Source of the DNA: Strigamia acuminata
Lineage: Eukaryota; Arthropoda; Chilopoda; Geophilomorpha; Linotaeniidae
Direction of reading: 5' to 3'
Assembly: GCA_949358305.1 (NCBI GenBank)
Contig: OX442314.1
Coordinates: 54,815,369-54,879,368, forward strand
Length of the DNA stretch: 64,000 bases
Made by a program: the position numbers and the translations under genes. Position 1 is the first letter of the stretch; every line of letters starts with the position of its first letter. Positions 30,795 through 41,728 of the stretch are shown one piece after another. The notes below the pieces were generated by a model. It ran no database searches. It was given only the letters and a program-made list of their open reading frames with translations, and was not told where the DNA came from.

Positions 30795-33700
30795 ATGGCT
30801 GCACCTTTTCTGAAACAAAAGAAATCAGCCTCTTTTGGACTTAATTACATAAGTAAAATCAGGTGTAGATGAAAATTAATTGATTGATTTCTATAAAATA
30901 TGTCAATAATGCGAATTGACCACTGTTTGTAGGCCTAGCAAGCCTCCGTATCGAGAAACATTACCTGGAGGTTTTCCATGGCAAGACAAATCTGTTCAAA
31001 CCGATTTATCGCTTATTTTGGATTCGGACAAAACCGTCGCGATTCTCTCGTCCATTAAAGAGGTAGAGAGAGGAATTGTTGGTTTACCTGCTGGCAAACT
31101 GACGGCTTTTTTTTGGCAGGAAATGAGTTCAGTTAGAGAAGAGGTTAGGTTGACGAAGAAATACCTTCAGTCGGAATACGAAAGTCTGCTGCAGAAGAAT
31201 TCCAATGATCTGTAAAAGGAATTTAATTTTGTAGATTTGATTTTTATTGTTGTTTGTTTAATTGCAGCACCCGTCGTGTGACCGAAAGCATGTCTTTTAT
31301 GGAAAACACTTACCAAGATGTAGGTTATGTGGTTTTAAACAGTGGCTTAGCTTAATAATGTGAAATTTGAGCAAAATTTAGAGAAATTTGAGCAAAATTT
31401 AGAGAAGTTTGAGCAAAATTTAGAGAAGTTTGAGCAAAATTTAGAGAAGTTTGAGCAAAATTTAGAGAAGTTTGAGCAAAATTTAGAGAAATTTGAGCAA
31501 AATTTAGAGAAATTTGAGCAAAATTTAGAGAAATTTGAGCAAAATTTAGAGAAATTTGAGCAAAATTTAGAGAAATTTGAGCAAAATTTAGAGAAATTTG
31601 AGCAAAATTTAGAGAAATTTGAGCAAAATTTAGAGAAATTTGAGCAAAATTTAGAGAAATTTGAGCAAAATTTAGAGAAATTTGAGCAAAATTTAGAGAA
31701 ATTTGAGCAAAATTTAGAGAAATTTGAGCAAAATTTAGAGAAATTTGAGCAAAATTTAGAGAAATTTGAGCAAAATTTAGAGAAATTTGAGCAAAATTTA
31801 GAGAAATTTGAGCAAAATTTAGAGAAATTTGAGCAAAATTTAGAGAAATTTGAGCAAAATTTAGAGAAATTTGAGCAAAATTTAGAGAAATTTGAGCAAA
31901 ATTTAGAGAAATTTGAGCAAAATTTAGAGAAATTTGAGCAAAATTTAGAGAAATTTGAGCAAAATTTAGAGAAATTTGAGCAAAATTTAGAGAAATTTGA
32001 GCAAAATTTAGAGAAATTTGAGCAAAATTTAGAGAAATTTGAGCAGGGCTGTTTGAACGCGGCTGGTACAAAACTGAAATATCCAAACTCAAACATTAAC
32101 AGTTTTATTAATTTTCTTAAAGCGACTTGAGAAACTCAAGCACGCTTTCCGTCAACAAGTTGCTGATTTTCTCACCAAAGAATACGCAATCAAGGTAAAC
32201 AATTAATTTTTTTTAGATTTTTAGATTTCAATTGATTGCATCAATTAGGCTAAAGAGGCCGCAGTAATTCCAACGTCGGTTGCACTTAGTTCCACCCAAG
32301 AACCGACTTTTGACAGGTTGACTCTCGACGTTGAAATGTTAAAACAGAATGAGGCGAATATGACTGACGACATTAAGAGGAGGGATGAAGCAATGTCTGT
32401 CATGAAGTCGAAACTGAACCAATACACGCAGCAACAGCAACATTTGCAAAGCATCCAGCATCAGCAACAGCAGTATTTGGTTTCATTGCAAGCGAGGAAA
32501 ACGCGTCTTAAACCGCCAAGTCTCACTGCGCTAGACGAACCCGAAGAGTATGAGGAGGATCCGGTGTGTGGAAAATGATAAAAATATGAAATTTCGAATT
32601 TCCGAAAATACTTAGTAATGTCCATTTCAGGAAGGGGAATACAGAATGGCCAAATTGGGAGAAATGCATCAGCTGAAAGTGAAGCATCAATCGGAGATGA
32701 AGTTGATGCTGGCTGAAATGGAGAAATTGAGAACTAACAATGTTAATATTCAAGATGTTTTGACGAGAAAAGAGACTCAACTGAATACTTTAAGTGAAAA
32801 AAATTTTGTTTTATTTTATTTTATTTATTTTTGAATTTGATTTTATTTTTTTTAGCTTTTGAAATTGATAGATTGACCAAAAAGATTAATGAAAATGAAA
32901 TAGCAATTGATGATGTGAGTTTTATGCCGGGTGTCTCGAATAAAACCGGCCGACAATACAAGGAGGGTTACTAAGGGTGTCTCAAAAAAATGTATATAAA
33001 ATCTGAAATTTAAGAATGACTAGGGCAATCAAATTTTTCAAATTGGGACAAAAATTGATTAAAATCGCAAGTATCTCGAGAAGGAAAGCTCGAATCGTCA
33101 AAAAATAAACACCAAACGATCGAACGGAAAAGACTGCACCAGAAGCGTGTGAGTGTTCGGACGGAGGCCACGTGGTCATGGGAGGGCAACCGTTCGCTTT
33201 GCTGCTGCTGGAACAATGCGTGGATTTTCGGAAGGGTCACGTCCTGGGCCTGTTTGGTTCAATCAAGGGCCCGCAGCTCCACCTGGTTGCGGAGAGCCGC
33301 AACAGGCGCGAGGGAGATGCAAGAACTGCACCAAGTGACTGGCGTTGCAGGGCAGTGATCAGCACTCAGGGGCAGCTGGTCACAAGCGTTAATTAAACAA
33401 CACTGCCACAACTAATGATTAATGATTGAAAAGTGTATACATTTTTTTGAGTCACCAGTCACCTTGAATTGTCGGGCCGGTTTTATTTGGACCACCCGGT
33501 ATTTAAAAACAAATACTCCGCACCGGTAACGGTAATAATAAAAAATGTACTCAAATCTTTTGTAATTTCAGCTGAAAGAAAATCTTCATGATATAACTCT
33601 GACATTACAAAATGAGAGGACAGAAGCTACCAGAATGGTAAATTTATCATTTCTAACATTATGCAAAATTAACAGTTTTTAAATTTATTTTTCTTACAAA

Positions 33701-34197
33701 TTTTCCACTTTTTTGAAATAAAGGTGAATGAAATTAAAATCAAAATGGCCCAAGAAGCAGAAAGACAGGTAAAAATAAAAGATTTCCAATTTTTCTTTAA
33801 GGTAACAAAGTTTAAATTTTCTTAAAAATGTGTAGGAAAGACGACGAAAAATGCAACAATTTATGCAGGATCCATCCAAAATGATATCAAAAGACACAAC
33901 AGTAAATAAATTTAAATAACACCTTTTCTTTACTTATGTCCAATTCAAACTTTAAGGTTGATGATGGGGTTATGACCTCTAAAGATGAAGTTCTGAAGTA
34001 ATATTTATTAAACCAAGCTTGAAAACATTCAAAGTACACGAGGTGACATTGTTTTCAGAGTATTATTTCAACGAGAATGGCCGGGGGAAGTGTGGGATGA
34101 ACTTAAGGTTATGATTGCAAAGTTGGCAGGCGACGATGATTTCAGCCGCTCAGAAATTTCAAGTTTTAAATCAAGCTCGACGGGAAAATCAAAGTAA
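30795..34197 (+). CDS. Coiled-coil protein, 454 residues, 12 exons
   Basis: Exons joined by eye, all with GT-AG ends and matching phase: 30795-30862, 30933-31211, 31268-31319, 32123-32194, 32249-32563, 32631-32793, 32856-32914, 33572-33637, 33724-33768, 33836-33901, 33957-33997, 34059-34197. Start at ATG 30795 in a good context (ACCATGG). The N-terminus has a PPYRETLPGGFPW motif and SVQTDLS; most of the rest is predicted helix and coiled coil rich in Glu/Lys/Gln, with a Gln run near 215-235 and a Ser-rich tail. The SVQTD...DSDKTV pattern recalls C10orf67-like proteins (DUF4709), found in ciliated or germ cells, but this is a memory-based guess. Two introns carry a satellite and a MITE. No break; likely expressed. 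Confidence 0.75.
31360..32045. repeat. 21-bp satellite in the coiled-coil gene intron
   Basis: About 32-33 near-perfect copies of AAATTTGAGCAAAATTTAGAG; only A/G variation at one site. A 21-base unit keeps every frame open; the plus frame would read as a heptad KFEQNLE. It lies in the intron between exons 3 and 4, which have clean splice sites on either side, so it is read here as non-coding. Confidence 0.9.
32927..33499. mobile_element. MITE or decayed DNA transposon in an intron
   Basis: Ends CCGGGTG... and ...CCACCCGG with inverted AATAAAACCGG and CGACAAT segments; further inverted pairs at GTCTCAAAAAAATGTATA / TATACATTTTTTTGAGTC. The GC-richer inside (33150-33390) is homologous, inverted, to 53960-54190. 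On the minus strand TWPPSE at about 33160 recalls the W-PPS motif of mariner transposases, but no frame is intact. Non-autonomous. Confidence 0.6.
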
Positions 34198-35024
34198 TAG
34201 CAATTCCAATGAGTGTATCAATAAACTACTTTTTTCAAAAAAATTTGTGGTATCTCACTTCGTTTTCCGCCTTTTTGACGATGGTTAATGTTTCTATTTA
34301 ATAAAATAAGAAGAAAAGATTTTCTGAAATTTTATTTCTTTGAAAAAAAATAAACAATTGCAATAAAAATTAAAATTTGCACAATTATTAATTAGCTGCT
34401 TTCTTTAATCACGAACACAATAAACCTACCAGGACACGGCACATGAACGTTTTTCTACACAGTTGTTGTGTAAGGCTCCTGATTGGTTACAACCAGGCGC
34501 AAAGCATTGTGGGTCATCACTTCTGCGAACAATTCTTCCACACATGCCTGAAGCAATCGGTATATCACAATAAATCTGATTGTTTAACTACAAGCACGGT
34601 ATGTATTAATTTGTTTATTTTTTTTTTATAAATTGTAAAAAAAAGTCGGCCTTTTAGGACAAGTTTTGACCACATTTCAAACAAATTTTGGAATTTTAGA
34701 TCATTTTTAGGGACAATATTTGACTTACTTTTGGCCATTTTTGGGCCAATTTTCGAACTTTTTCAGGTTACTTTTTGGCCTTTTTTGCATATTATTTGGG
34801 ACAATTTTTGACTAACTTTTGGGGACAATATTTGACTAACTTTTGGCCATTTTTGGGCCAATTTTCGAACTTTTTCAGGTTACTTTTTGACCTTTTTTGA
34901 CTAACTTTTGGAGACAATATTTAACTAACTTTTAAAATTCTGAATTTTCATTACTTGTTTTCATATTACTGTTTAGCCTCATTTGTCTCAAGTTGGATAA
35001 CTTCTCTCACACCTGCCTGAAGCA
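34198..35024. other. Intergenic; tandem duplication and decayed THAP exon
   Basis: 34709-34935 holds about two copies of a 125-base unit (GGGACAATATTTGACT, GGCCATTTTTGGGCCAATTTTCG, TTTTTCAGGTTACTTTTTG). At 34545-34600 CACACATGCCTGAAGCAAT repeats the start of the THAP gene (35006-35026) but the following coding sequence is eroded. Confidence 0.6.
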
Positions 35025-36202
35025 ATGGGTAAACACTGTGCTTACGGTGAATGCCACAATAATAGTGACAAAGTGGATTGCAAGGATATTCGATTTATCC
35101 CTTTTCCTAAACCAACTACACCAATTGGAAAAGAGAGGGCTCTGCGTTGGATTGCTGCATGTAGGAATGGTAAAGAGTTATCACAAATAACTCGAAATAC
35201 CTATGTTTGCAGTCGTCATTTTAGACATCCAAATGGACCAACAGAACTGAATCCTGATCCAATTCCTGCTACTAGTACCCAGGTTTGATCACAATATTGA
35301 ATATTAACGAAACAAGATTTATAACTAAACTTAAATTTTTTAGATTAATAAAGTAAAACCAAAAAGAATTACTTTAACTGCAGTGAGAAAACGAAGTGCT
35401 AATGTCAAACCTAAGACTACCAAGGCCAAACAGCAAAAGATTCATGAAAATGATGTAACAGATGCTGAACCACAGGTTTGTGTTTATTTTTGTTGGTTTT
35501 CTTTTTTTTCGATCATTTTTGAGACAAGATTTGGCCAGTGCATTGTAGATAAATTGTGAAATTATAAATATTCATTACTTTATTTTATACTGCTTTTTAT
35601 AGCCTGAATTGTCTCAAACAATGGCAACAGACACGTGTCAAGAATTCCCACCGGTCAGCGAAACTTTAGATCAAACAGATGATGAAATATTGGTAAATTT
35701 GAAAACAATGTTAAAAATTAATTGATGTAATTTTTTTAAATTATAGCCCTCTGTAGTTTGCAATGTTGCAAAATCAACCAACTCATCAAATTACAACCAC
35801 TGCATTAAGTTTGTGAAAACTTTGATGAAGAATACTACAGATTGGTATATAAAGTTTACCGCAACTACAGATTCTTGCATACTGTTTTTGCTGAATGAAA
35901 ACAATATCAAAGTAACAGCAGACCGAAAGGATGGCATTTTTTATTTGGAAGTGCAAGTCAATAACTAGTTGGTACCGCAAAACAGTTTATTTTGGAGAAG
36001 CTTTTCATCATCGGCTTTAGAAGAAGAGCTGTGCCAATTTTTGCAAGATTTAAAAAAATGGAAACCTTGTCCTAGAAGTCGGTCTGGAAACCCCAACAAA
36101 TGTCAACTTATATCCCGATCATCTCATACACTTTGTGCTAGCTGTGAAATGGTTGAAGCAGCAAAAATGAATGTTGTAGAAGGTGTTCCTAGGCGCCAAT
36201 AG
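35025..36202 (+). pseudogene. THAP-domain protein, interrupted by one TAG
   Basis: THAP proteins bind DNA through a C2CH zinc module also used by P-element-like transposases. Exons: 35025-35282, 35344-35475, 35603-35692, 35747-35968 (233 residues to TAG 35966-35968). The THAP module is residues 1-75: C-x4-C at the start (HCAYGEC), FIPFPKP, W (RWIAACRN), C-x2-H (VCSRH) and a late Pro block. Exon 2 is basic, exon 3 acidic. After the TAG the same frame stays open for 77 more codons to 36200-36202 with a Cys-rich patch (LCASC), so a longer protein seems to have been cut by one nonsense change. It could still work as the 233-residue form. Confidence 0.7.
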
Positions 36203-36275
36203 CCCTGTCCACTGCACATGGTACACCTAGCCCACACAATTGGCGTTTTAGTCGATTCGTTCGGTCGTTTATCTG
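36193..36275 (-). repeat. Segment shared with 47562-47640
   Basis: About 75 bases (CAATAGCCCTGTCC-CTGCACATGG) recur at 47562-47640. On the minus strand both copies can be read as W-RCTMCSGQGY, a C-x2-C-x-G-x-G zinc-ribbon-like motif, and the copies agree better in this frame than in the others. Confidence 0.6.
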
Positions 36276-36797
36276 CATTTCTTGTTTGGTCCATTTTGAT
36301 TGAATCAAGAGATGACTTTGGTAATTTTTCGTTTGTACATATACGACGTTATGGATACGGTTTGTCAGCCAATCGGAAGTGATGGTCGTGGTTTCCGATT
36401 GGTTTAATAATGCCAAATGCAACAAAATGCAAAATAATACAAATTTTGTGCTGATTTCAAATTTTAATATTTGCCTGACTGATGCTAAATTGTTTCCTTT
36501 CATTTCAAAGATCTGTAATTAAAGAAAAATTGTATGTGTCAAATCAAACTTAATAATTTTCCTTGGTCTTTATGTACTACAATACAGTATTACTTTACAC
36601 ACTTCTTGTGTGCAATATGGCACTTTTCATACGCGTTTGCATGTATTTTTAATATGATTTCTAAATGTCTGTGTTTCTACTTCTTCTTCGGCAACCCAAG
36701 AAATAGATTGATCACTCTCATTGCCAGAAATGAATCCTTTGAATGATTTACTCATTCATTGGACGACGAACGCAGAGACGACGTATTTCCGGTGTGC
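36276..36797. other. No gene recognised
   Basis: AT-rich DNA before zinc-finger gene 2; its duplicated block starts at about 36750. Confidence 0.35.
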
Positions 36798-36805
36798 TAT
36801 AAAAA
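36798..36805 (+). promoter_or_regulatory. TATA box of zinc-finger gene 2
   Basis: TATAAAAA 82 bases before the ATG, followed by the conserved CTTCAATCTCC start region. Confidence 0.7.
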
Positions 36806-36879
36806 GACGAATTTCTCTCTTCAATCTCCACAGAGGCGTTGCAAACCCGAACCAGCACACGTCACATTTATACTTTCAA

Positions 36880-37635
36880 ATGGCGGAAATGTACGAAAAC
36901 GTAGTAATGCACGACTCATTCGACGACGAAGAAAGTCTTGTTGAGGACGGCAACGATGTCGATTCGCTGCTGGAAGAAATCAGAGCCCGGGCGAGAGAAT
37001 TTGAAGAGGAAACTGTCAAATTGAATAAACAGCAAGTGGACATTGAACTGCTGTTAAATCGTGGCGGATCTTTCGGTTTGCAATCGCCGGGAATAGACGC
37101 GGCGGTGTCGGATTTGTGTTGCAATCTGTGTGATTATTCGTCTCCATATTATTCGCGATTGAAACAACACATGCTTAAACACACCGGTGAAAAGCCCTTC
37201 AAGTGTCATTTGTGTGCTTATTCCTGCAGTCAAAGTGGGAATTTAAAAAGACATTTATTAACTCATATGGGGGAAAAACCATTCGAGTGTCATTTGTGCG
37301 CTTATTCCGGCAATGAAAGTGGGAAATTAAGAAGACATTTATTAACTCATACGGGAGAAAAACCATTTAAGTGTCATTTGTGTGCTTATTCTTGTATTTC
37401 AAGTGAGAATCTAAAAAGACATTTATTAACTCACACGGGAGAAAAACCACTCAAGTGTCATTTGTGCGCTTATTCCAGCGTTGAAAGTGGACATCTAAAA
37501 AAACATTTATTAATTCATATGGGGGAAAAACCATTCAAATGTCATTTGTGTGCTTATTCTTGTGTTGAAAGTGGGAATCTAAAAAGACATTTATTAACTC
37601 ATACGAGAGAAAAACAATTCAAATACATGGCTTGA
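36880..37635 (+). CDS. C2H2 zinc-finger protein, six fingers (gene 2)
   Basis: Intronless, 251 residues, paralogue of gene 1. The frame is open upstream to 36721, but the conserved promoter and paralogues fix the start at 36880. The acidic N-terminal region (HDSFDDEESLVEDG) is shared. Six C2H2 fingers follow, the first being the conserved CNLCDYSSPYYSRLKQH. The protein ends in KQFKYMA where the other copies continue into another finger, so the C-terminus has lost at least one finger by mutation of the Cys pair and an early stop. It may still bind DNA. Confidence 0.85.
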   Translation: MAEMYENVVMHDSFDDEESLVEDGNDVDSLLEEIRARAREFEEETVKLNKQQVDIELLLNRGGSFGLQSPGIDAAVSDLCCNLCDYSSPYYSRLKQHMLKHTGEKPFKCHLCAYSCSQSGNLKRHLLTHMGEKPFECHLCAYSGNESGKLRRHLLTHTGEKPFKCHLCAYSCISSENLKRHLLTHTGEKPLKCHLCAYSSVESGHLKKHLLIHMGEKPFKCHLCAYSCVESGNLKRHLLTHTREKQFKYMA

Positions 37636-38200
37636 AAAAGCATTAAACTAAACATACAAATTAAAATTTTGTTTATCATGTTCAGAACTCTTAAATTTAA
37701 AACGACTGCTGCTTTCTGTTTTTCGTTTTTATTATTACTGCATTTCATTTTGGATTTACTTTTTTTTTAACTGAAACGTTTAGAAAACATAACTGTACTG
37801 AATCGTATAAACCAGCGGTCGGCAACAAGCGGAAGGTCGAAACTCGAATCTTTAGACCTGATGTTTAGAAAGTCTAATATATTGTATAAAACGGTCATGT
37901 CCGTCTGTCCGTCCGTCCGCATCAATTCCGAAAAAACTATAGCAGCTAGAGCCAAACGGACAACTGCAATAAAATCAGCATACTTATAGTAGGTTCCTAA
38001 GGTATTTTCAGATTTCTCCGACCTCCGGTTGAATTAAAAAACTGGTTTTAGTACACATTTTGCCTTGCATTATGTTGTGGCTGCAACTCGATATTTGATG
38101 GGAGTTCGAATAAAAATAGCTTTAGAAAGAGCTGATGGCAATGATTTTACTGGATTTTCACCGATTGCAAAAAGAAGCTCGCGTGTACTAGGATTACATT
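37636..38200. other. 3' flank and unknown DNA
   Basis: To about 37790 this is the duplicated 3' flank of the zinc-finger block. 37890-37920 has a TCCGTCTGTCCGTCCGTCCG simple repeat. No gene recognised. Confidence 0.4.
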
Positions 38201-38336
38201 TGTAACAGTGACCTTTATTCTAAAAACAAGAACCAAGTAAAAACTAACCTTTCCCCCTTAAAACACATAAACTCACTCTTGTACATTGGGGGTCACCGAA
38301 GTGACCCTCTAGTGGCCAAACATGGCGCCACTTACA
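38201..38336 (-). mobile_element. Candidate 136-bp LTR with polypurine tract
   Basis: Read on the minus strand it starts TGTAAG and ends GTTACA, has AATAAA near its end, and is preceded by GGTGGGGGAAAA (38337-38350), a good polypurine tract. This is the layout of a 3' LTR whose internal part lies to the right, but no coding remnant is found there. Confidence 0.45.
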
Positions 38337-38350
38337 TTTTCCCCCACCTC

Positions 38351-39563
38351 GTTCGTTCCTTTTGAACTTCAGTTTCGACACAGTACAAGGAAAAATGACG
38401 TAATATGATGTCATTTCCGAAACCAGTTTGTAATATTCCGGTCAAACGGGAAGTGTAATGTTTCTACGTCCAGTTTGTGTAATATCCACAAACAATGAAT
38501 TAAAAAATTAAGCAGAAGATTGGAAAGTAGACTTTCTGGTGCAGTTTTTGGTCTACTTTCCAATTACAACGACATATGACATATGCATATTCACCTGAAT
38601 GTTTGTTTTGCAAAAATGTAATTTTACATTATGTCAATGGTGTTTTATGTAGGGTAGGGACAGAGGGACAGGGTTTAGAAGCATTACTTGTTATTAAAAC
38701 AAATTGTTGAAACCATAGGAACTTTCAAAGAAACGTTTTTTACCATAAAAAATAACTTTTTCTGAAATTTTTCTGGAAATTTTGTTGCTAAAATTGACCT
38801 TTTTTGGTTAAAAACAACATAAAATGGTACATTTTGGTTCAGAATGAAGTGGCAAAACACCACAAAGCATTCCAAAACCTAAAGAATGAATCTAAAAACC
38901 ATCGTATGCCTGGAAAAAATTCGATTTTTTTTTTCGGCTAAGCCAACCGGTCGCGACAAACGACACACGCAAACCATAAATAAAGAATTGACCGTTTTCA
39001 GACAGAATTAACTCATTTACACCAAAATAAGTTGAATTACCGAAGAAATGGGTTCAAAAGAATCTTTTTTTGACGGATTTCTTCCATGTGATTTACCGCC
39101 ACAAACGGCCACAAATTGAATTAAAAGCCATCGTTTTTGTGCAGAAAAGTACGAAATTTTTATAAAAAACCGATTTGACACATTTTTCGCCGAACTTTTG
39201 ACCGCGTGGTGGCAACCATTTTTAACAAAAAAAGACCGAAAAATACAGTTTTTAGATTAAAATGAAGTGGCAAAAACCTCACGAATCACAAAAAAACAAG
39301 TTTCAACTATTTTTTGCCCAGGAAATTGTTGAAATGGCCACGTTTTAATTATGTTTGAGAGATTTTTTATTTAAATGTCTGAAAAAATTGATAAAAATAA
39401 ACTGTTATTCTGACTTTATTTCTAAAATGTAAGGAAATTCAAAATATTGCAAGTTTTGTGTATTTTGCAAAATGACTGCAAATTATGCGATCTGACATGT
39501 GTATAACTTGTCGGGAGATAAATCAACGGAGATAAATGTGAATTTTCAATTACAAAAACAAGA
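38351..39563. other. No gene recognised
   Basis: A/T-rich DNA that would be the internal part of the LTR element above. Scattered AAAACCAT, GAAATTTTT and AGAATGAAGTGGCAAAACACC/AAAATGAAGTGGCAAAAACCTC motifs (about 38840 and 39259) suggest an internal duplication. Confidence 0.35.
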
Positions 39564-40190
39564 TTATGTCCAATGTACGTCGGCTTTAAATAGAAGAAAT
39601 AATTGGTGTTCGATATTGGTCCACTCCTCGTCGGTGTGCGTGGGCCAGGTGTGGTCGGGTTCGGTCATGGTGGCCTCGTCGGGTTTGAGAATGAGCCAGG
39701 CGCGGTCTACGCTCACCATAATGGCCCTCATGATCAAATTGAAACGACAGAAAGCATGGTACCATGAAATGGATGCGAGCCAATCGTCGTAAAGGTTGAG
39801 AAGAAGCGTCTTCGATTCCGTTGCTTCCGCGATCAAACCTTGAAACTTATCCACAAGTAAGAAGGCTTTGAATAAGGGCTGAATGTCGCATCTCTCAATC
39901 AGGATGTCGGGAAAATCGACCAAGGCCAGCAACAGTTCGGGGGTGATGATAATTAGTTTGGATCGTTCATCAACTGGCAAGGAACGGATGAGTGCGGCCA
40001 CTTCTTCGGCCACACTCCCACTGGTTGTCGGGAACGAGGAGGATGCGTGCACGACTCTTAAGAATAATTGTCCGGTGCACAGATTAGCAATGCAAATGGC
40101 TCCGTTGCTCACCCCATTGTTGGACAATTGTACGCTGGCCTTTTCAACATACCAAAGACGGGGATTATCTTGATTAAGAGACGATGCCAT
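39564..40190 (-). CDS. Stand-alone Prp8 domain IV-derived protein
   Basis: 208 residues from ATG 40190 (open upstream to an ATG at 40295, inside the neighbouring LTR). The sequence follows the RNase H-like domain IV of the spliceosomal protein Prp8 block by block: NGAI, TGQLFLRVVH, AEEVAALIRSLPV, LLNLYDDWL, ILKPD, ITEP-like MTEPDHTWPT and DEEW. Two internal stretches are shortened and the match ends before the Prp8 Jab1/MPN domain. Full Prp8 is over 2300 residues and almost invariant in animals, so this diverged, intronless fragment is not the host gene. The frame has no stop, which for such a diverged copy suggests either selection or a recent, fast-changing pseudogene. Confidence 0.75.
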   Translation of the reverse strand: MASSLNQDNPRLWYVEKASVQLSNNGVSNGAICIANLCTGQLFLRVVHASSSFPTTSGSVAEEVAALIRSLPVDERSKLIIITPELLLALVDFPDILIERCDIQPLFKAFLLVDKFQGLIAEATESKTLLLNLYDDWLASISWYHAFCRFNLIMRAIMVSVDRAWLILKPDEATMTEPDHTWPTHTDEEWTNIEHQLFLLFKADVHWT

Positions 40191-40220
40191 CGTAGAGATT
40201 GAAGATGTGTCGTTCGTTTC

Positions 40221-40426
40221 TGTTGGAAATAGCTCGATCAACAAATGCAACAAGTCGTAAGGCTGAAAGATTACAAGTGGTTTATTCAAACTCACTTCAC
40301 AGGTTATATATTACAGTTCTCAGCCCTGATTGGCTGTTACACAAAACGTTTTCTGAACGTCGTGTCGTTTTCGTCCGTTTCGTACGACTAGTGCCCTCTG
40401 GCGGCCGAAACACACAATGTCCAACA
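40221..40426 (-). mobile_element. Candidate LTR beside the Prp8-derived frame
   Basis: On the minus strand: starts TGTTGG, ends CCAACA, with a TATATAAC box (40304-40311) and AATAAA (40281-40286). The Prp8-derived ATG lies 31 bases beyond its end, so its promoter could drive that frame. No target duplication and no second LTR were found, and no tRNA primer site follows, so this is a candidate only. Confidence 0.45.
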
Positions 40427-41059
40427 AACTAATTCATTAATTAACACATTAATTACGCTTTACATCAAATACGAATTCATACTATGAACTCGATTCCTCT
40501 CAATTTTGCAATCCGTGTTTGAAAATAAACTTGTTCGTGTTTGTTCGCTGATCTCGATCGAATCTCCACAATTTTCGAATTGTCTCCATCTAATTTCGTA
40601 CCACTCTGTCTCTTCCAAGTTCGCATCAAGATTCGATCACTCGATTAATATTGTAAGTGAAGATATTTATAGACTTATTTATTTTTCATCCACCATTTTA
40701 ACCAGAGCAGTGATTGTTGTATTAGTGTTGGTTGTTGTTGTTGCTGCAATTACAGAATGAATATTAAAGTGCGTAATGGGAGTTGCACTTATTTTATTTA
40801 TAGTGGAAAAATAAATACGTTGGATAATAAATGATATAAGTGTTTTTTTTAAAAAAAATAGAATTGGGGTGCCAATAAATGGAATCCATTTTAATTGAGA
40901 AACTTCAACAGACATCTGCTATTGATGGCAATCACCAATTGTTAAAACTAGAGAATTTTTAATATAAAAATTGTTTTTTGTGAAGCGAACCCCAAAGGGG
41001 TAGCTTATCAAATTGAAGTGTTGTGTATTTGTTTCATTTTATTATGTTTTATAATCAAT
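40427..41059. other. No gene recognised
   Basis: AT-rich with a GTTGTTGTTGTTGCTGC simple stretch near 40730. No coding signal. Confidence 0.35.
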
Positions 41060-41728
41060 TGTTACGAATCAACCTAGATGTATTGGTTGAATTGATCTGA
41101 ATTTGCGCGCATGGGAATGTAGCGCAAACCAGTGGGCTCGTTCGTAGATTTACTCGTTTGGTGCCGCCGTCAAATGTGGACATCGGGCGGGAAGTAAACC
41201 TAAACTCGCTGTAACACCATTATTTGTATTCGACGGGCTCAATCTCACTTTGTGGGTCTTTACGTTTAAAAAGAATGAGTATGCACTGAGAAATTAACAA
41301 GCAGGTGGGCGAGAAATGTCACAGGCATGCGAATTAAAAGGTGGGCAAAAAGCGGCGCTATTACGGTTAAAATGGAGGTGCGCTGTTGAGGACGCGATGT
41401 TTAAATAATAGTGACATTCCCAGCTCACTCTAGAGATGTGACTCTGTCGAGAGAAGCATGAGAAGTGATTGTTAATCTAGAAAACAGTGACGAGGTAAAC
41501 TTGAGTCATATGATCGGGTCTAGGTAAGTGGGTGAGGGGGTGAAAGGTATAAACTAAGTCTGATTGTTATAAATAATGAAATGCGCGACGTGAATCGGCG
41601 CATACATTTAAGAAGGTGAATCATCGGTTTTAGATGAGAAGATAAAGTGGGATAAATAATAAAACTAAAGATGGATTAAACCAAGTGGGAAATAAACAAA
41701 AAAGAAGGGTGGGTAACCTGCCCGTGAC
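41060..41728. mobile_element. Candidate solo LTR, 669 bp
   Basis: Begins TGTTACG, ends CGTGACA, and is flanked by the 4-base direct repeat CAAT (41056-41059 and 41729-41732). AATAAA motifs near 41655 suit an LTR. No open frame. A 4-base duplication fits Gypsy-type integration. Confidence 0.55.

Noticed and set aside
31347-32130. Three frames of about 250 codons on both strands
   Set aside because: Products of the 21-bp satellite in an intron; flanking exons splice cleanly around it.
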